This document shows positions 9,102 to 17,822 of a stretch of 37,590 nucleotides of DNA, piece after piece. The first letter of the stretch is position 1. Every line of letters starts with the position of its first letter. The notes beneath the pieces were generated by a model. That model did not search any database, was not told the origin of the DNA, and was given only the letters and a program-made list of their open reading frames with translations. Both the position numbers and the translations under genes were made by a program. The stretch comes from Bacteroidales bacterium (lineage in GTDB: Bacteria; Bacteroidota; Bacteroidia; Bacteroidales; WCHB1-69), in NCBI GenBank assembly GCA_031272415.1, contig JAISTU010000151.1, forward strand, positions 1 to 37,590, read 5' to 3'.

Positions 9102-10361
9102 TTATGCTTCTCTGTCCATTTGAGCGAATAATTTCACAATATTGACAATTGTATGCACGCATTTTTGCATGCTTTCTACTACAATGTATTCATATTTTCC
9201 GTGAAAATTGTGTCCGCCGGTGAAAATGTTAGGGCAAGGTAGCCCCATAAATGAAAGTTTGGCGCCGTCAGTGCCGCCTCTGATAGGAACAATTTTAGGC
9301 TTTACTCCCGCTTGTTGCATCGCTTTTTTTGCTATATCAACAATGAATTGCACAGGCTCTATTTGTGATTTCATGTTAAAATATTGGTCTTTGATTTGGC
9401 ATGAAATCTTATTATTGTATTTTGTATTTAATTGATTAACAATGTTTTGCAATAGTTTTTTTTTCTCTTCAAATTTTTGTTTATCATGTTCTCTGATGAG
9501 ATAGGTCATAGTTGTTTTCTCAACGCTACCTGTAATATTTTCCAAAAAGAAAAAGCCCTGATAATTATCGGTATATTCAGGTTTTTCGGTGGGGGGGAGA
9601 AGTGTCTCCAATTCTATTGCAATTTGTTGAGAATTAAGCATTTTATTTTTTGCTTCGCCCGGATGTATGTTTAATCCTTCGATAACAATATCCGCTTTTG
9701 CTGCATTAAAATTCTCAAACTCCAACTCGCCGATACCACCACCGTCAATAGTGTAGGCATAATTTACTCCAAATGCTTGAATATCAAACAAATCAATTCC
9801 TGTACCAATCTCCTCGTCAGGTGTAAAGGCAATACCGATTTTTCCATGTTTAATTTGAGGATTTTTGAGCAAAATTTCCATCGCAGTCAATATTTCTGCA
9901 ATTCCTGCCTTATCATCTGCTCCTAAAAGAGATGTGCCGTCCGTGTGAATGATTGTATCTCCTTGATATTGAGTTAGTTCTGGAAATTGTTGGGGCGATA
10001 AGACTATGTTTTCTTTTTCATTTAGCACAATATCGCCTCCATTGTAAGGTGAAACAAAACGTGGATGTTCGCAAATGCCTCTAAATGAGGGAGATGTATC
10101 TAAATGGGCAAAAAAACCGACCGCAGGTATATCTTTGTCCGTATTGGCGGGTAAAAAGGCGGTTAAATAGCCATTTTTGTCTGTTTTCACCTCTTTTAGC
10201 CCCATTTTTTGCATCTCTTTTGACAAATATTGTGCAAAAAACAGTTGAGAGCGAGTGCTTGGACGTGTAGCAGTGGTCTCATCAGACTGTGTATCGTATG
10301 CAATGTAAGTTGTAAAACGCTCCAATAATGCGTTTTTGATTTCTATTTCATTGATATTCAT
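9102..10361 (-). CDS. pepT: Peptidase T (tripeptide aminopeptidase, M20 family)
   Basis: A 419-aa cytosolic zinc aminopeptidase that removes N-terminal residues from tripeptides; about the length of characterised PepT. Visible motifs are the metal-site HLDTSP (H86, D88), GADDKAG (bridging D149), catalytic PDEEIGTG (E183/E184), YTIDGGGIGELEFE (D206), GGTDGAKLSFMG, and the last metal histidine in GGHNFHGKYE near residue 383. There is no signal peptide. Its ATG overlaps the TGA of the upstream MORN-type gene (ATGA, 10358-10361), which predicts translational coupling. A run of seven C (minus strand, 9597-9591) encodes part of LLPPTEK and could be prone to slippage, but the frame is intact. Confidence 0.96.
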   Translation of the reverse strand: MNINEIEIKNALLERFTTYIAYDTQSDETTATRPSTRSQLFFAQYLSKEMQKMGLKEVKTDKNGYLTAFLPANTDKDIPAVGFFAHLDTSPSFRGICEHPRFVSPYNGGDIVLNEKENIVLSPQQFPELTQYQGDTIIHTDGTSLLGADDKAGIAEILTAMEILLKNPQIKHGKIGIAFTPDEEIGTGIDLFDIQAFGVNYAYTIDGGGIGELEFENFNAAKADIVIEGLNIHPGEAKNKMLNSQQIAIELETLLPPTEKPEYTDNYQGFFFLENITGSVEKTTMTYLIREHDKQKFEEKKKLLQNIVNQLNTKYNNKISCQIKDQYFNMKSQIEPVQFIVDIAKKAMQQAGVKPKIVPIRGGTDGAKLSFMGLPCPNIFTGGHNFHGKYEYIVVESMQKCVHTIVNIVKLFAQMDREA

Positions 10362-11674
10362 TGTTTTACAGCAGGACGTGAATGGTCTTTTAATGTTTTG
10401 ATTTTTTGATTATTTTTATACAAAACTTCCAAAATAACTGTTCCATTGGCAGTGTAGTAAGTCCATTTGCCTTCTTTTGAGAGCATTTTGTATTGTCCTT
10501 TTGCTTTGATTTGCTGATTGGAGTAATAATCTATCCATTTTCCGTTCGGCACGTCATCGGTAAATGCTTGTTGGCGGGTGCGACGACCATATTTATCATT
10601 GTAAAAAGTCCACATTCCATTGCGTTTGTTGGCACGATAGTTGCCTTCTTCGAGTGGTTTTCCAAATTCGGAATATTGTGTCCATTTGCCGTCTTTGAGA
10701 CCTGATTTATATTTTCCGCTTTTTTGAATATTACCGCTTTCCCAAAAATATTGTGCAGTCCCATGTTCCATATCATCTTTAAAATCAATGACATATTTCT
10801 TTTGTCCATTAGGATACCAGCCTGTCCATGTTTTGCATCTCAATCCTGCACAAAACCAGCCCTCATCTTCTTTTTTGCCACTTTCATACCACTGCGTCCA
10901 CAGACTATCTTCTTTGTCGTTTTCAAATTTACCCTCCCGTTGTTTTTTGCCCGATTCGTACCATGCTGTCCAGATTCCGCTGCGTTTGTCGTCAACAAAA
11001 TTACCTTTTTTCCAGACCTCTCCACTTTGGTAGAAATATTTCCATTCACCTTGTCGTAATCCTTTGGAAAACAAGCCTTTACTGCCCAACGAAGAGTCTG
11101 AATAATAAAATTTCCATTCACCTTCTTGCAAACCATTGGTCATATTTCCTTCCATTTCAATCGCACCGTTGGCATACCACCATTTTGTAAATCCCTCAAA
11201 TTCACCATCTTTGTAAAAACCTTCGCACATTTTTTGTCCATTGGGGTGATATTCAATGTATTGTCCTTGCAAAACATCAAAAATATATCTGCATTCTTTT
11301 TGCAATTGACCGTTGGAATAATAAAAATTCCATACACTATCTTTTTGATAATCAAGATAATAGCCTGAACTTTCTAAATGACCGTCTTTGTACCACGTTT
11401 TGACAAAACCTGTTTGTGGGTAGCCTTCGGATGCTTTTTGTTCATTTTCGTACCAAGTAGTCCAAAAACCGATTTTGAGTCCTTTTTCATACTCCCCTTC
11501 GGCTTGTTTTTGTCCATTTTTGTAGTAATAAATCCATTTTCCATGAGGTAAATTGTCCGACAATGTACCTTCAAATTTTTTATTCCCATTGGAGTATAAT
11601 TCGGTCAATGGCTGCGCTTTTGTCGCTACAATGCAACAACTTAAAAAACAACAATATATGATTTTTTTATTCAT
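10358..11674 (-). CDS. Secreted MORN-variant (YwqK-like) repeat protein
   Basis: 438 aa with a short signal peptide (residues 1-20, ending ATKAQ). The rest is about 17 tandem units of 23-24 residues with the pattern YYxNGQxxxEGxYxxGxxxGxW, for example IYYYKNGQKQAEGEYEKG and TAWYESGKKQREGKF. This is the MORN_2/YwqK-type repeat, which forms an elongated beta-rich scaffold; some relatives are named antitoxins by homology only. There is no catalytic motif, so a binding or structural role in the periplasm or at the surface is inferred. A promoter box lies at 11748-11755, and pepT follows with a 4-bp overlap. The pairing of an exported repeat protein with a cytosolic peptidase is not obviously functional. 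Confidence 0.85.
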   Translation of the reverse strand: MNKKIIYCCFLSCCIVATKAQPLTELYSNGNKKFEGTLSDNLPHGKWIYYYKNGQKQAEGEYEKGLKIGFWTTWYENEQKASEGYPQTGFVKTWYKDGHLESSGYYLDYQKDSVWNFYYSNGQLQKECRYIFDVLQGQYIEYHPNGQKMCEGFYKDGEFEGFTKWWYANGAIEMEGNMTNGLQEGEWKFYYSDSSLGSKGLFSKGLRQGEWKYFYQSGEVWKKGNFVDDKRSGIWTAWYESGKKQREGKFENDKEDSLWTQWYESGKKEDEGWFCAGLRCKTWTGWYPNGQKKYVIDFKDDMEHGTAQYFWESGNIQKSGKYKSGLKDGKWTQYSEFGKPLEEGNYRANKRNGMWTFYNDKYGRRTRQQAFTDDVPNGKWIDYYSNQQIKAKGQYKMLSKEGKWTYYTANGTVILEVLYKNNQKIKTLKDHSRPAVKQ

Positions 11675-11747
11675 CTGTTTTGTAAACTTTTAACCCAAAT
11701 AATAAAATATATTTTTTTAACGTACCCGAAAATGAGTACCCATTTTA

Positions 11748-11755
11748 CAAAAATA
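11748..11755 (-). promoter_or_regulatory. -7 box TATTTTTG for the MORN-protein/pepT operon
   Basis: The minus strand reads poly-A, GTTTTTAATTTTTAATTGA, then GTGTATTTTTGTAAA, the same arrangement seen before six other genes here. It gives a leader of about 70 nt that contains two direct GGGTAC copies. Confidence 0.7.
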
Positions 11756-11825
11756 CACCTTTTCTTCAATTAAAAATTAAAAACTTTTTTTTTAGAGTGG
11801 AAAGTGTAGAGATTTTTTTTTGCAT

Positions 11826-11921
11826 TGTCTGAACTATGATTTTGAATGATTTGCGTGATTTATATGATTATTTTAATCCTGTTAATTTTATAAACCTCAT
11901 AAAAAAATCACAGTTCACACA
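11826..11921. repeat. TGTCTGAAC-bounded hairpin element, copy 1
   Basis: The element runs from TGTCTGAACTATGATTTT to AAATCACAGTTCACACA. Its ends are imperfect inverted repeats and the interior is a run of GATT/AATC blocks. It is about 96 bp, like the copy at 32173-32266. The right end carries one change (CACACA for CAGACA). Confidence 0.65.
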
Positions 11922-11926
11922 AAGAG

Positions 11927-11947
11927 ATTGCGGGCTTTACCCGCAAT
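11927..11947. terminator. GC-rich hairpin ATTGCGGG/CCCGCAAT
   Basis: A perfect 8-bp stem with a CTTTA loop in A/T-rich surroundings. It lies just past the aroA stop on the minus strand and could act as a terminator, but no U-run follows directly. The same sequence type recurs in many bacterial genomes as a dispersed palindrome. Confidence 0.4.
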
Positions 11948-12017
11948 GACGGTGTAGGATAATAAATGGTATAATTTAATATCAATTTGGTATTAATATC
12001 AATTTCTTTTTATCCTT

Positions 12018-13268
12018 TCATTTTTTGCATGGAATTTCTATCTTTTTTGATAGTTCTGCCCAAAAGGTAGGATAAGATTTTTTGACACAGTTTGGGTTAT
12101 TGATGACAATTTGTGAACATTTTTGAGAGAGAGCCGAAAATGCCATTGCCATACGGTGGTCGTTAAATGTTTGAAATTCAACTGTTTGTGGAATTGATTT
12201 TGTGGTAGGCGATAGTCGGAGGCAATGATTGTCGTGTTTAATATCTGCCCAAAGGGATAGATTTTTTTGCATACTTTCAATGCGATTACTTTCCTTAAAT
12301 GCAAGATTATCAACATTATAGAAAATTGCCGGCGTGCGACTGCCTGCACATAAAACGGCTAAATACGGCACCAAATCGGGGTTATTAGCACAATCCAACA
12401 GCAATTGAGACGGTTGTTGAGCCGAAATTTTGCATATTGCTACTCCTTGTGAGGTGTATGTGGTCTTTACCCCAAATGGTTCTACATGGTCGGCTATTAT
12501 GTTATCTTTCTGAATATCAGACTTTTGCAACCCTTTAATTTGCACTTTTGCATTTTTGGACAATGCTACCCAAACAAACCATACTGCTGCTGCTGACCAG
12601 TCCTGCTCAACGACAACAGTTTGCGGGGCTAAAAAAGAAGAATGTTTATAAAAAATCAGGTTTTCTTTTCTAACTATTTGAATACCAATCTGTTGCATTA
12701 GTTTGATGGTCATTTCTACATATTGTTGCGACAAGGTAGGCTGCTCAAAATTGACTACAATATCTTGCCCTACCAGTGGCAAAGAAAGCAAAATACTGCT
12801 CAAATATTGGCTACTTAATGATGTGTTTACGTGTATATTGTTGAAATTCAAATTTTTACCTTCTATTTGCAGTATAGGATGTGGATATTTTTGCAGGCAC
12901 TGAACATTTGCTCCAACTGCTTGTAAATCAGTTATTAACGGCTCAATCGGGCGATGAGATAATTGTTCATTGCCTTCCAAAATCCATTTACCTTTTATAT
13001 TTGCCAAGCAGGAGCACAAAAATCGGTAGGCAGCACCACAGTTGCCGACATTGATATTTGTTATACTATCGGGCGAACAATGGCGGATTTTTGAAAGTTG
13101 AGAGGCAAAAATTAAAGTATCTTCTGAATTTGATAAATTGTTGATTATCAAGTTATTATTGGCTGTAAATTGCAACATTAACAAGCGATTGGAAATGCTT
13201 TTTGAAGCAGGTAGTTCAACATTCAAATTTTGTGCAAGTTGAGCGTGATGAATTTTTATTTTGTGCAT
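12018..13268 (-). CDS. aroA: 3-phosphoshikimate 1-carboxyvinyltransferase (EPSP synthase)
   Basis: A 416-aa shikimate-pathway enzyme that transfers enolpyruvyl from PEP to shikimate 3-phosphate. Motifs in order: LPASKSISNRLLML (residues 19-32), GNCGAAYRFL, HRPIEPLI, the DWSAAAVWF segment, NNPDLVPYLAVLCAG, FKESNRIESM, the catalytic NDHRMAMAFSAL, and the C-terminal NPNCVKKSYPTFW. It is slightly shorter than the E. coli enzyme (427 aa), as is usual in Bacteroidetes. It is the last gene of a likely ogt / outer-membrane protein / permease / aroA unit, 18 bp after the permease stop. No key residue looks missing. Confidence 0.96.
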   Translation of the reverse strand: MHKIKIHHAQLAQNLNVELPASKSISNRLLMLQFTANNNLIINNLSNSEDTLIFASQLSKIRHCSPDSITNINVGNCGAAYRFLCSCLANIKGKWILEGNEQLSHRPIEPLITDLQAVGANVQCLQKYPHPILQIEGKNLNFNNIHVNTSLSSQYLSSILLSLPLVGQDIVVNFEQPTLSQQYVEMTIKLMQQIGIQIVRKENLIFYKHSSFLAPQTVVVEQDWSAAAVWFVWVALSKNAKVQIKGLQKSDIQKDNIIADHVEPFGVKTTYTSQGVAICKISAQQPSQLLLDCANNPDLVPYLAVLCAGSRTPAIFYNVDNLAFKESNRIESMQKNLSLWADIKHDNHCLRLSPTTKSIPQTVEFQTFNDHRMAMAFSALSQKCSQIVINNPNCVKKSYPTFWAELSKKIEIPCKK

Positions 13269-13286
13269 TTTGTAATTTATTGATTT

Positions 13287-14501
13287 TCAATCCATTCTTA
13301 AAGCGTCAACTGTTTTTATTTTATTTGAAACCCAATACGAAGGGAGTATTAAAATCAAGATACTCAACAATATAGCACCTGCATTGATGAGCAAAACGTG
13401 CAAAATCTGAACATCAATGGGGACATACGAAACGTAATAATTTTCAGGATTTAAACGGATAATATGCCACTTCGACTGCACAAAACAGAGCAACAAACCC
13501 GCCACATTGCCGATAATTAGCCCCAATGCGAGTATTTTTAACAAAACAAAAACAAAAATATTGCCGATTTTTGCATAATTGCACCCCAAAGTTTTCAAAA
13601 TGCCGATAGTTGTAATATGTTCCAAAGTAAAAATAAATTGTGTAGAAATAAGGCTCACGGCGGCGATAATTGTAATCAATATTATCAAAATCAACACGTT
13701 CTGTTTAAAAAGTTCTATCCATTCAAATATGTCCCGATAGCGTTCTATGATGCTATAGGCAGCAAAATTATATGGTAAAGCATTGTTTATCAATGTATTA
13801 GACGTATCAATTTTGTTAAAATCATTCAATAAAATTTCTGCACCGCCGACTTGATTTTGTGTCCATTGATTTAATTTTTGTATTTGTCGTAAATCACATA
13901 TAATCAATGACTTATCAAAAGTTGAAAAGCCTGTATTATAAACTCCCACCACTTTAAACATACGCTGTCTGACCGGCTTTTGGACAAAAAATGCAGGCAA
14001 ACGGGTCGCCGTATCCGCATTCAATTTATTTGCTAACGATTGAGAAATCAAAATTTCATCACATACAGCAGAATCATTTGCTTTGGGGAGGCGACCTTTG
14101 ACAAGATGTTGCGAAAAAAATGGCATAGAATCCTCATAATCAACACCTTTGAACAACACACCCTCAATATCTTCTTCACCTTGCACAATTCCTGCTTTGG
14201 TGGCAAAAAATTGTACTTTTGAAACATTGTAAATAGATGTAAGTTGCTGTAAATCAATCTTTTCAATAGGGTCATTTTCATAAGAAGTATTATTGTTCAA
14301 ATGCGTAACCTCAATATGCGAACCAAATCCGATGACTTTCTCCCGAATATTGTCCGCAAACCCTTCCGAAATGGCAAAAGATATAATTAAAATACTGATA
14401 CCCAAAGCAATAGAAAGAACAGAAATTTTGACCACTGTTCCCGAAAGCCGTTTATTTTTTTGCGAAAGAATTTTTTGCGAAATAAAAAAACTGATATTCA
14501 T
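13287..14501 (-). CDS. LolC/LolE-type ABC transporter permease
   Basis: A 404-aa inner-membrane protein with the MacB/FtsX fold: an N-terminal transmembrane helix (about 24-48, ISVLSIALGISILIISFAI), a large periplasmic domain, and three C-terminal helices starting around residues 267, 318 and 370. The signature is GILKTLGCNYAKIGNIF, the cytoplasmic coupling loop. Members extract outer-membrane lipoproteins (LolCE) or export other substrates with a separate ATPase; no ATPase gene is next to it. It starts 6 bp after the upstream outer-membrane protein gene. The lipoprotein-releasing role is the usual annotation, not proven by the sequence. Confidence 0.85.
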   Translation of the reverse strand: MNISFFISQKILSQKNKRLSGTVVKISVLSIALGISILIISFAISEGFADNIREKVIGFGSHIEVTHLNNNTSYENDPIEKIDLQQLTSIYNVSKVQFFATKAGIVQGEEDIEGVLFKGVDYEDSMPFFSQHLVKGRLPKANDSAVCDEILISQSLANKLNADTATRLPAFFVQKPVRQRMFKVVGVYNTGFSTFDKSLIICDLRQIQKLNQWTQNQVGGAEILLNDFNKIDTSNTLINNALPYNFAAYSIIERYRDIFEWIELFKQNVLILIILITIIAAVSLISTQFIFTLEHITTIGILKTLGCNYAKIGNIFVFVLLKILALGLIIGNVAGLLLCFVQSKWHIIRLNPENYYVSYVPIDVQILHVLLINAGAILLSILILILPSYWVSNKIKTVDALRMD

Positions 14502-14507
14502 AATGGT

Positions 14508-15110
14508 TTAACGCAAAAAAACATGTATCCCTACCGCATAATTTAAGCCTGTAAATTGCGAATTATCGGCGAAAGAATAAAGCAAATAACCATAAGTCGC
14601 AATTCGCTCAAATTTGCGATAAAAACCGCCGCCGACACGGAAAATATTTGACCATTGTCGCTCATTAACCCATTGATTATGAGTGTTGAGTATATAATTT
14701 TCAAAATTTACGATTTCGTATTCCGCCCTAATTCCCACATAATTAAAAATATGCGCCTCAGCAAAAATTTTTCCACCGAAAGTATGGTTACTTATTTTTG
14801 TATTTGCCTCATATACAAGCGTATAATTCACTCCCACGCCGGCTGCCATCCAATCTTTCAAAAAATGATACGCCGCCTCCGGTTTCAACGCCAACAAAAT
14901 ATAATTGCCGATAGCCAAACCCACATTGCCCCCAACAGAAATATTTTCTAAATAAGACTTATCTTTGCCTTGTTTGGGTGGCTCGCTTGCCCGATGATAA
15001 GTAACATCTATATCTTCTTGACAATAGGCTGATAATGAGCGCATTGTAAATAAAAATATAAAAACAGGCAGCCATCGGTATTTATTGTTTAAAATTTTGT
15101 TTATTTTCAT
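14508..15110 (-). CDS. Small outer-membrane beta-barrel protein
   Basis: 200 aa. Residues 1-30 form a signal peptide (KYRWLPVFIFLFTMRSLSAYCQ). The mature part consists of alternating amphipathic strands (ISVGGNVGLAIG, FGGKIFAEAHIF, YVGIRAEYEI, IFRVGGGFYRKF, YGYLLYSFAD) and ends GIHVFLR, a terminal strand with aromatic and hydrophobic residues as expected for an outer-membrane barrel of about eight strands. The specific function is unknown. It lies 37 bp downstream of ogt and 6 bp upstream of the LolC-type permease, so it is probably cotranscribed with both. Confidence 0.75.
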   Translation of the reverse strand: MKINKILNNKYRWLPVFIFLFTMRSLSAYCQEDIDVTYHRASEPPKQGKDKSYLENISVGGNVGLAIGNYILLALKPEAAYHFLKDWMAAGVGVNYTLVYEANTKISNHTFGGKIFAEAHIFNYVGIRAEYEIVNFENYILNTHNQWVNERQWSNIFRVGGGFYRKFERIATYGYLLYSFADNSQFTGLNYAVGIHVFLR

Positions 15111-15147
15111 GTATTTATATGATTATCAATTGTTTATGTATTAAAAT

Positions 15148-15684
15148 TTATTTTTCTGTGGCTTCAAATTGCAACAATTCTTTTTTGAGTGTTTTTCCCC
15201 ATCTATAATTTCCTAATTCTCCTGTGGCTTTAATCACTCTGTGACAAGGAATTAGAATAGAAATCGGATTGTTTCCAACTGCATTTCCAACGGCTCGACA
15301 GGCAGATGATTTACCAATCTGTTGTGCTATTTGTCCGTATGTAACTCTTTGATTATAAGGAATTTCCAATAATTTATCCCATACTTTGCACTCAAAATCA
15401 CTACCTTTGATATGAAATTTTGGTATATTTTGATGACTTTTGTCCCAATTTTGCAATATTTCAATTGTTTTTTGTTGAATAGCATCCGATTGCGACCTTA
15501 AAATGGCATTTTTATATCTCCGTTTTAAGTCGTCAATGGCTTCCTCTTCACTTGTCGCAAACAACAAAGCACACAGGCCTTTTTCGGAAGTTGCCAACAA
15601 AACTTTTCCCCATTTTATGGTGTAAAATTTATAATTCAAATGCAAATTATTGTATTCTTGAACGCTCATAGTTTCAATTTTCAT
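15148..15684 (-). CDS. ogt: Methylated-DNA-protein-cysteine methyltransferase
   Basis: A 178-aa suicide repair protein that removes methyl groups from O6-methylguanine. The active-site motif ILIPCHRVI holds the acceptor C147. The DNA-binding helix segment VTYGQIAQQIGKSSACRAVG carries the base-flipping arginine R130, and GNYRWGKTLKKELL is the usual C-terminal helix. Residues 1-90 are the poorly conserved N-terminal domain. Length matches Ogt and the C-terminal domain of Ada; no Ada regulatory domain is present. A promoter box lies at 15709-15716, so this is the first gene of the four-gene unit. Confidence 0.95.
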   Translation of the reverse strand: MKIETMSVQEYNNLHLNYKFYTIKWGKVLLATSEKGLCALLFATSEEEAIDDLKRRYKNAILRSQSDAIQQKTIEILQNWDKSHQNIPKFHIKGSDFECKVWDKLLEIPYNQRVTYGQIAQQIGKSSACRAVGNAVGNNPISILIPCHRVIKATGELGNYRWGKTLKKELLQFEATEK

Positions 15685-15708
15685 TCTCCTAAATTATTAA
15701 ATGTTTTA

Positions 15709-15716
15709 CAAAAATA
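15709..15716 (-). promoter_or_regulatory. -7 box TATTTTTG for the ogt operon
   Basis: The minus strand reads poly-A, GTTTTTTAATTTTTAATTG, ACAAAAAGGTG, TATTTTTG. The arrangement is nearly identical to those at 11748, 19386 and 37487. The ATG of ogt is about 25 nt downstream. Confidence 0.7.
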
Positions 15717-15958
15717 CACCTTTTTGTCAATTAAAAATTAAAAAACTTTTTTTTAGAGTGTAGAGTGCAGATTTTTTGCATTTTGGGATAAAAACGTTCT
15801 AAAATTAAACATTTCTCGTCTGAACCGTACTGTCCGGTCTTAATCTGCAATTTCCACTTTTATACAATGGATTGTTTTTATGGCACTACGATATTATAAT
15901 GTAAAGACGGTGCATGCACCGTCTCTATATTTTCACTCAATTTTCCACTCTCCACTGA
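15717..15958. repeat. Intergenic repeat cluster between nitroreductase gene and ogt
   Basis: About 240 bp of mosaic repeats: AGAGTGTAGAGTGCAG (about 15755-15770), the GCATTTTGGGATAAAAACG box (15778-15803), a partial CGTCTGAACC remnant near 15818, and a perfect 20-bp palindrome at 15905-15924. No reading frame or RNA gene is visible. Confidence 0.6.
15905..15924. repeat. Perfect 20-bp palindrome AGACGGTGCATGCACCGTCT
   Basis: A fully self-complementary sequence embedded in GTAA...CTATA. A shortened relative, AGACGGTGCCGTCT, occurs at 26770-26783 in the same flanks (TGTAA...CTATA). It resembles the GAGACG...CGTCTC palindromes scattered through many Bacteroidetes and cyanobacterial genomes. Confidence 0.7.
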
Positions 15959-16486
15959 CTAATACTTATTATAACTAACTATTTCCTCTAATGATTTTCT
16001 GTTTTTATCTCTTTGATTATCAGCGGAATAGCCTACTGAAATGAGTAAAGGGACGCGTTTTCGTTGGGGTATGTGGAGCAGTTTTTTTGTTTTTTTTTCA
16101 TTAAACCACCCCACAATACAAGTTCCCAGTCCGAGTGTTGTTGCTTGCAAACAAAAATGTTCAGCCGCAATACCGATGTCTATGAGCGTGTAATCTTTTC
16201 TTTTAACAAAAGTGCCGACTTTTGACATAAAATTGGGCTTTTCAAGTATAATTGCCACAATAACAGGCGATTGTGTGAGAAATTTATTCATTCCCAAACT
16301 CGCAGAACATTCCGCGACTGCATTTTTCAATTCAGGCTCATCTATTACCACAAAATGCCACGCTTGTGCATTGCAGGCAGAAGGTGCCAATCGAGCCGCC
16401 TCTAAACATTGCGTAATCTTCTCATTTTCAACAGGCTGAGACTGATATGCACGCACACTTTGCCGTTTTTGTATGACTTCCAACAT
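15959..16486 (-). CDS. Nitroreductase-family FMN oxidoreductase
   Basis: A 175-aa flavoprotein of the nitroreductase fold, which usually reduces nitro or quinone compounds with NAD(P)H. Visible features are the N-terminal FMN-phosphate motif RQSVRAY (residues 8-14), APSACNAQAWHFVVI around 34-48, and the C-terminal GLGTCIVGWFNE motif. The last residues, after a short KKLLHIPQRKRVPLLISVGY segment, fit the compact family. It follows the alpha-oxoamine synthase gene by 29 bp on the same strand and may be cotranscribed with it. The substrate cannot be deduced. Confidence 0.9.
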   Translation of the reverse strand: MLEVIQKRQSVRAYQSQPVENEKITQCLEAARLAPSACNAQAWHFVVIDEPELKNAVAECSASLGMNKFLTQSPVIVAIILEKPNFMSKVGTFVKRKDYTLIDIGIAAEHFCLQATTLGLGTCIVGWFNEKKTKKLLHIPQRKRVPLLISVGYSADNQRDKNRKSLEEIVSYNKY

Positions 16487-16515
16487 TTTTTATTGATTAT
16501 TTACAAAAATTGCCA

Positions 16516-17793
16516 CTAATTGACCAATCTTTTGTCCAAAATTACGCCGGTATCATATACACCTTTGTCCAATTTTTCTTTGATTTCGCAAAAGACTTTT
16601 ATGGTATATTCCACATCTTCCAGTTCGTGGGCAGCGGTGGGAATAAGTCTTAACATCACAATTCCTTTGGGGACAACAGGATAGATAACTATCGAGCAGA
16701 AAAGTGCATAATTTTCACGCAAATCCATTACCAAATTGGTTGCTTCTGCGACTGCTCTGTTTTGGTCGGTAGTAGTGGTGGTCAGCAATACAGGTGTTAC
16801 CGGCGAGAGCGTTGTGCCGATATTGAACCCTTTTTGCCGTAAAGCGTTTTGCAATGCGTGCGTAATTGTCCACAATTTTTCTCTCAATTGAGGCTGATTT
16901 TGCAACAATTCCAAGCGTTTTAAAGCCCCTATTACCATAGGCATGGGCAATGATTTGGCATAAATTTGAGACCGCATATTAAACCGCAGATAATCAACAA
17001 TTTCCTTTTCTGCGGCAACAAATGCACCAATGCCTGCCATGCTTTTGGCAAAAGTGGCAAAATGAACATCAATTTGGTCAGCCACGCCAAAATGTTCAGC
17101 CGTACCTGCACCTGTTTTTCCCATTGTGCCGAAACCGTGTGCATCATCAATCAAAATTCTGAAATTAAAATCTTTTTTCATGGCACAAATTTCGTCCAAT
17201 TTACCCAAATCGCCCGACATGCCAAACACACCTTCGGTAATGACCAAAATACCGCCTTCTTGCTCATTGGCAAATTTAGTTGCTCTTTGCAAAACCTCCC
17301 GCAGTTTTTCCATATTATTGTGTGGAAATACAAAACTGCGACCAATATGCAACCGCAAACCGTCTAAAATGCAAGCGTGTGCATCGGAATCATAAACGAT
17401 AATATCATGCCGATTGACCAATGAATCTACAATAGAAACCATTGCCTGATAGCCGAAATTGGTTAAATATCCGCATGGTTTTCCTACATGGTGGGCTAAT
17501 TTTTGCTCCAATTCTTTGTGGTATTTGGTGTCGCCGGACATCATTCTTGCACCCATCGGCGCTGCCATGCCAAATTCGGCGGCACCTTCGGCATCTGCTT
17601 TGCGAACTTGCGGATGATTTGCCAAACCTAAATAATTGTTTAAACTCCAATTTAAGACCTCTTTGTCCTGAAATTTCATGTGAGGACCTATCTCGCCCTC
17701 CAACTGTGGAAACATATAGTAACCATCAGCATACTGTTGATATTGCCCCAATGGACCGGGCGTTCCTTTTATTCTTTCAAAAATATCTCTCAT
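16516..17793 (-). CDS. Alpha-oxoamine synthase family PLP enzyme (serine palmitoyltransferase-like)
   Basis: 425 aa, fold-type I PLP enzyme that condenses an amino acid with an acyl thioester, with loss of CO2. Residues matching the E. coli BioF active site are H139 (DSDAHACILDG), D216 and H219 (LIDDAHGFG), and the Schiff-base K250 (FATFAKSMAG). The N-terminal extension GPLGQYQQYADGYYMFPQ is longer than in BioF or Kbl. Family members make 3-ketosphinganine, 2-amino-3-ketobutyrate, 8-amino-7-oxononanoate, or the cysteate-derived precursor of sulfonolipids; the sequence alone does not settle which. No biotin or threonine-degradation genes are nearby. It lies 29 bp after a GH3-family gene, which suggests acyl-lipid or amide chemistry. 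Confidence 0.85.
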   Translation of the reverse strand: MRDIFERIKGTPGPLGQYQQYADGYYMFPQLEGEIGPHMKFQDKEVLNWSLNNYLGLANHPQVRKADAEGAAEFGMAAPMGARMMSGDTKYHKELEQKLAHHVGKPCGYLTNFGYQAMVSIVDSLVNRHDIIVYDSDAHACILDGLRLHIGRSFVFPHNNMEKLREVLQRATKFANEQEGGILVITEGVFGMSGDLGKLDEICAMKKDFNFRILIDDAHGFGTMGKTGAGTAEHFGVADQIDVHFATFAKSMAGIGAFVAAEKEIVDYLRFNMRSQIYAKSLPMPMVIGALKRLELLQNQPQLREKLWTITHALQNALRQKGFNIGTTLSPVTPVLLTTTTTDQNRAVAEATNLVMDLRENYALFCSIVIYPVVPKGIVMLRLIPTAAHELEDVEYTIKVFCEIKEKLDKGVYDTGVILDKRLVN

Positions 17794-17822
17794 ATTCTAT
17801 TATGTAATTTCTTTATTTTCAA

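Larger units (their letters stand above)
11756..12017. repeat. Intergenic repeat cluster between aroA and the MORN-protein gene
   Basis: The gap between the two genes (11675-12017) has no coding sequence. Beyond the promoter it holds an AGAGTGGAAAGTGTAGAG stretch (about 11794-11811), a TGTCTGAAC-bounded hairpin element (11826-11921), a GC-rich hairpin (11927-11947), and A/T-rich filler containing a repeated TTTGGTATTAATATCAATTT-like stretch just after the aroA stop. Confidence 0.6.

Noticed and set aside
9591..9597. Seven-G run in pepT as a phase-variation switch
   Set aside because: The frame is intact and pepT is a housekeeping gene; a seven-base run alone is weak evidence.
10724..11190. 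Overlapping open frames on both strands within the MORN-type gene
   Set aside because: All derive from the periodic codons of the 24-residue repeats; none has a separate start or family match.
11927..11947. Possible CRISPR-like repeat
   Set aside because: Only one copy of the hairpin is present and there are no regularly spaced repeats or cas genes in the window.
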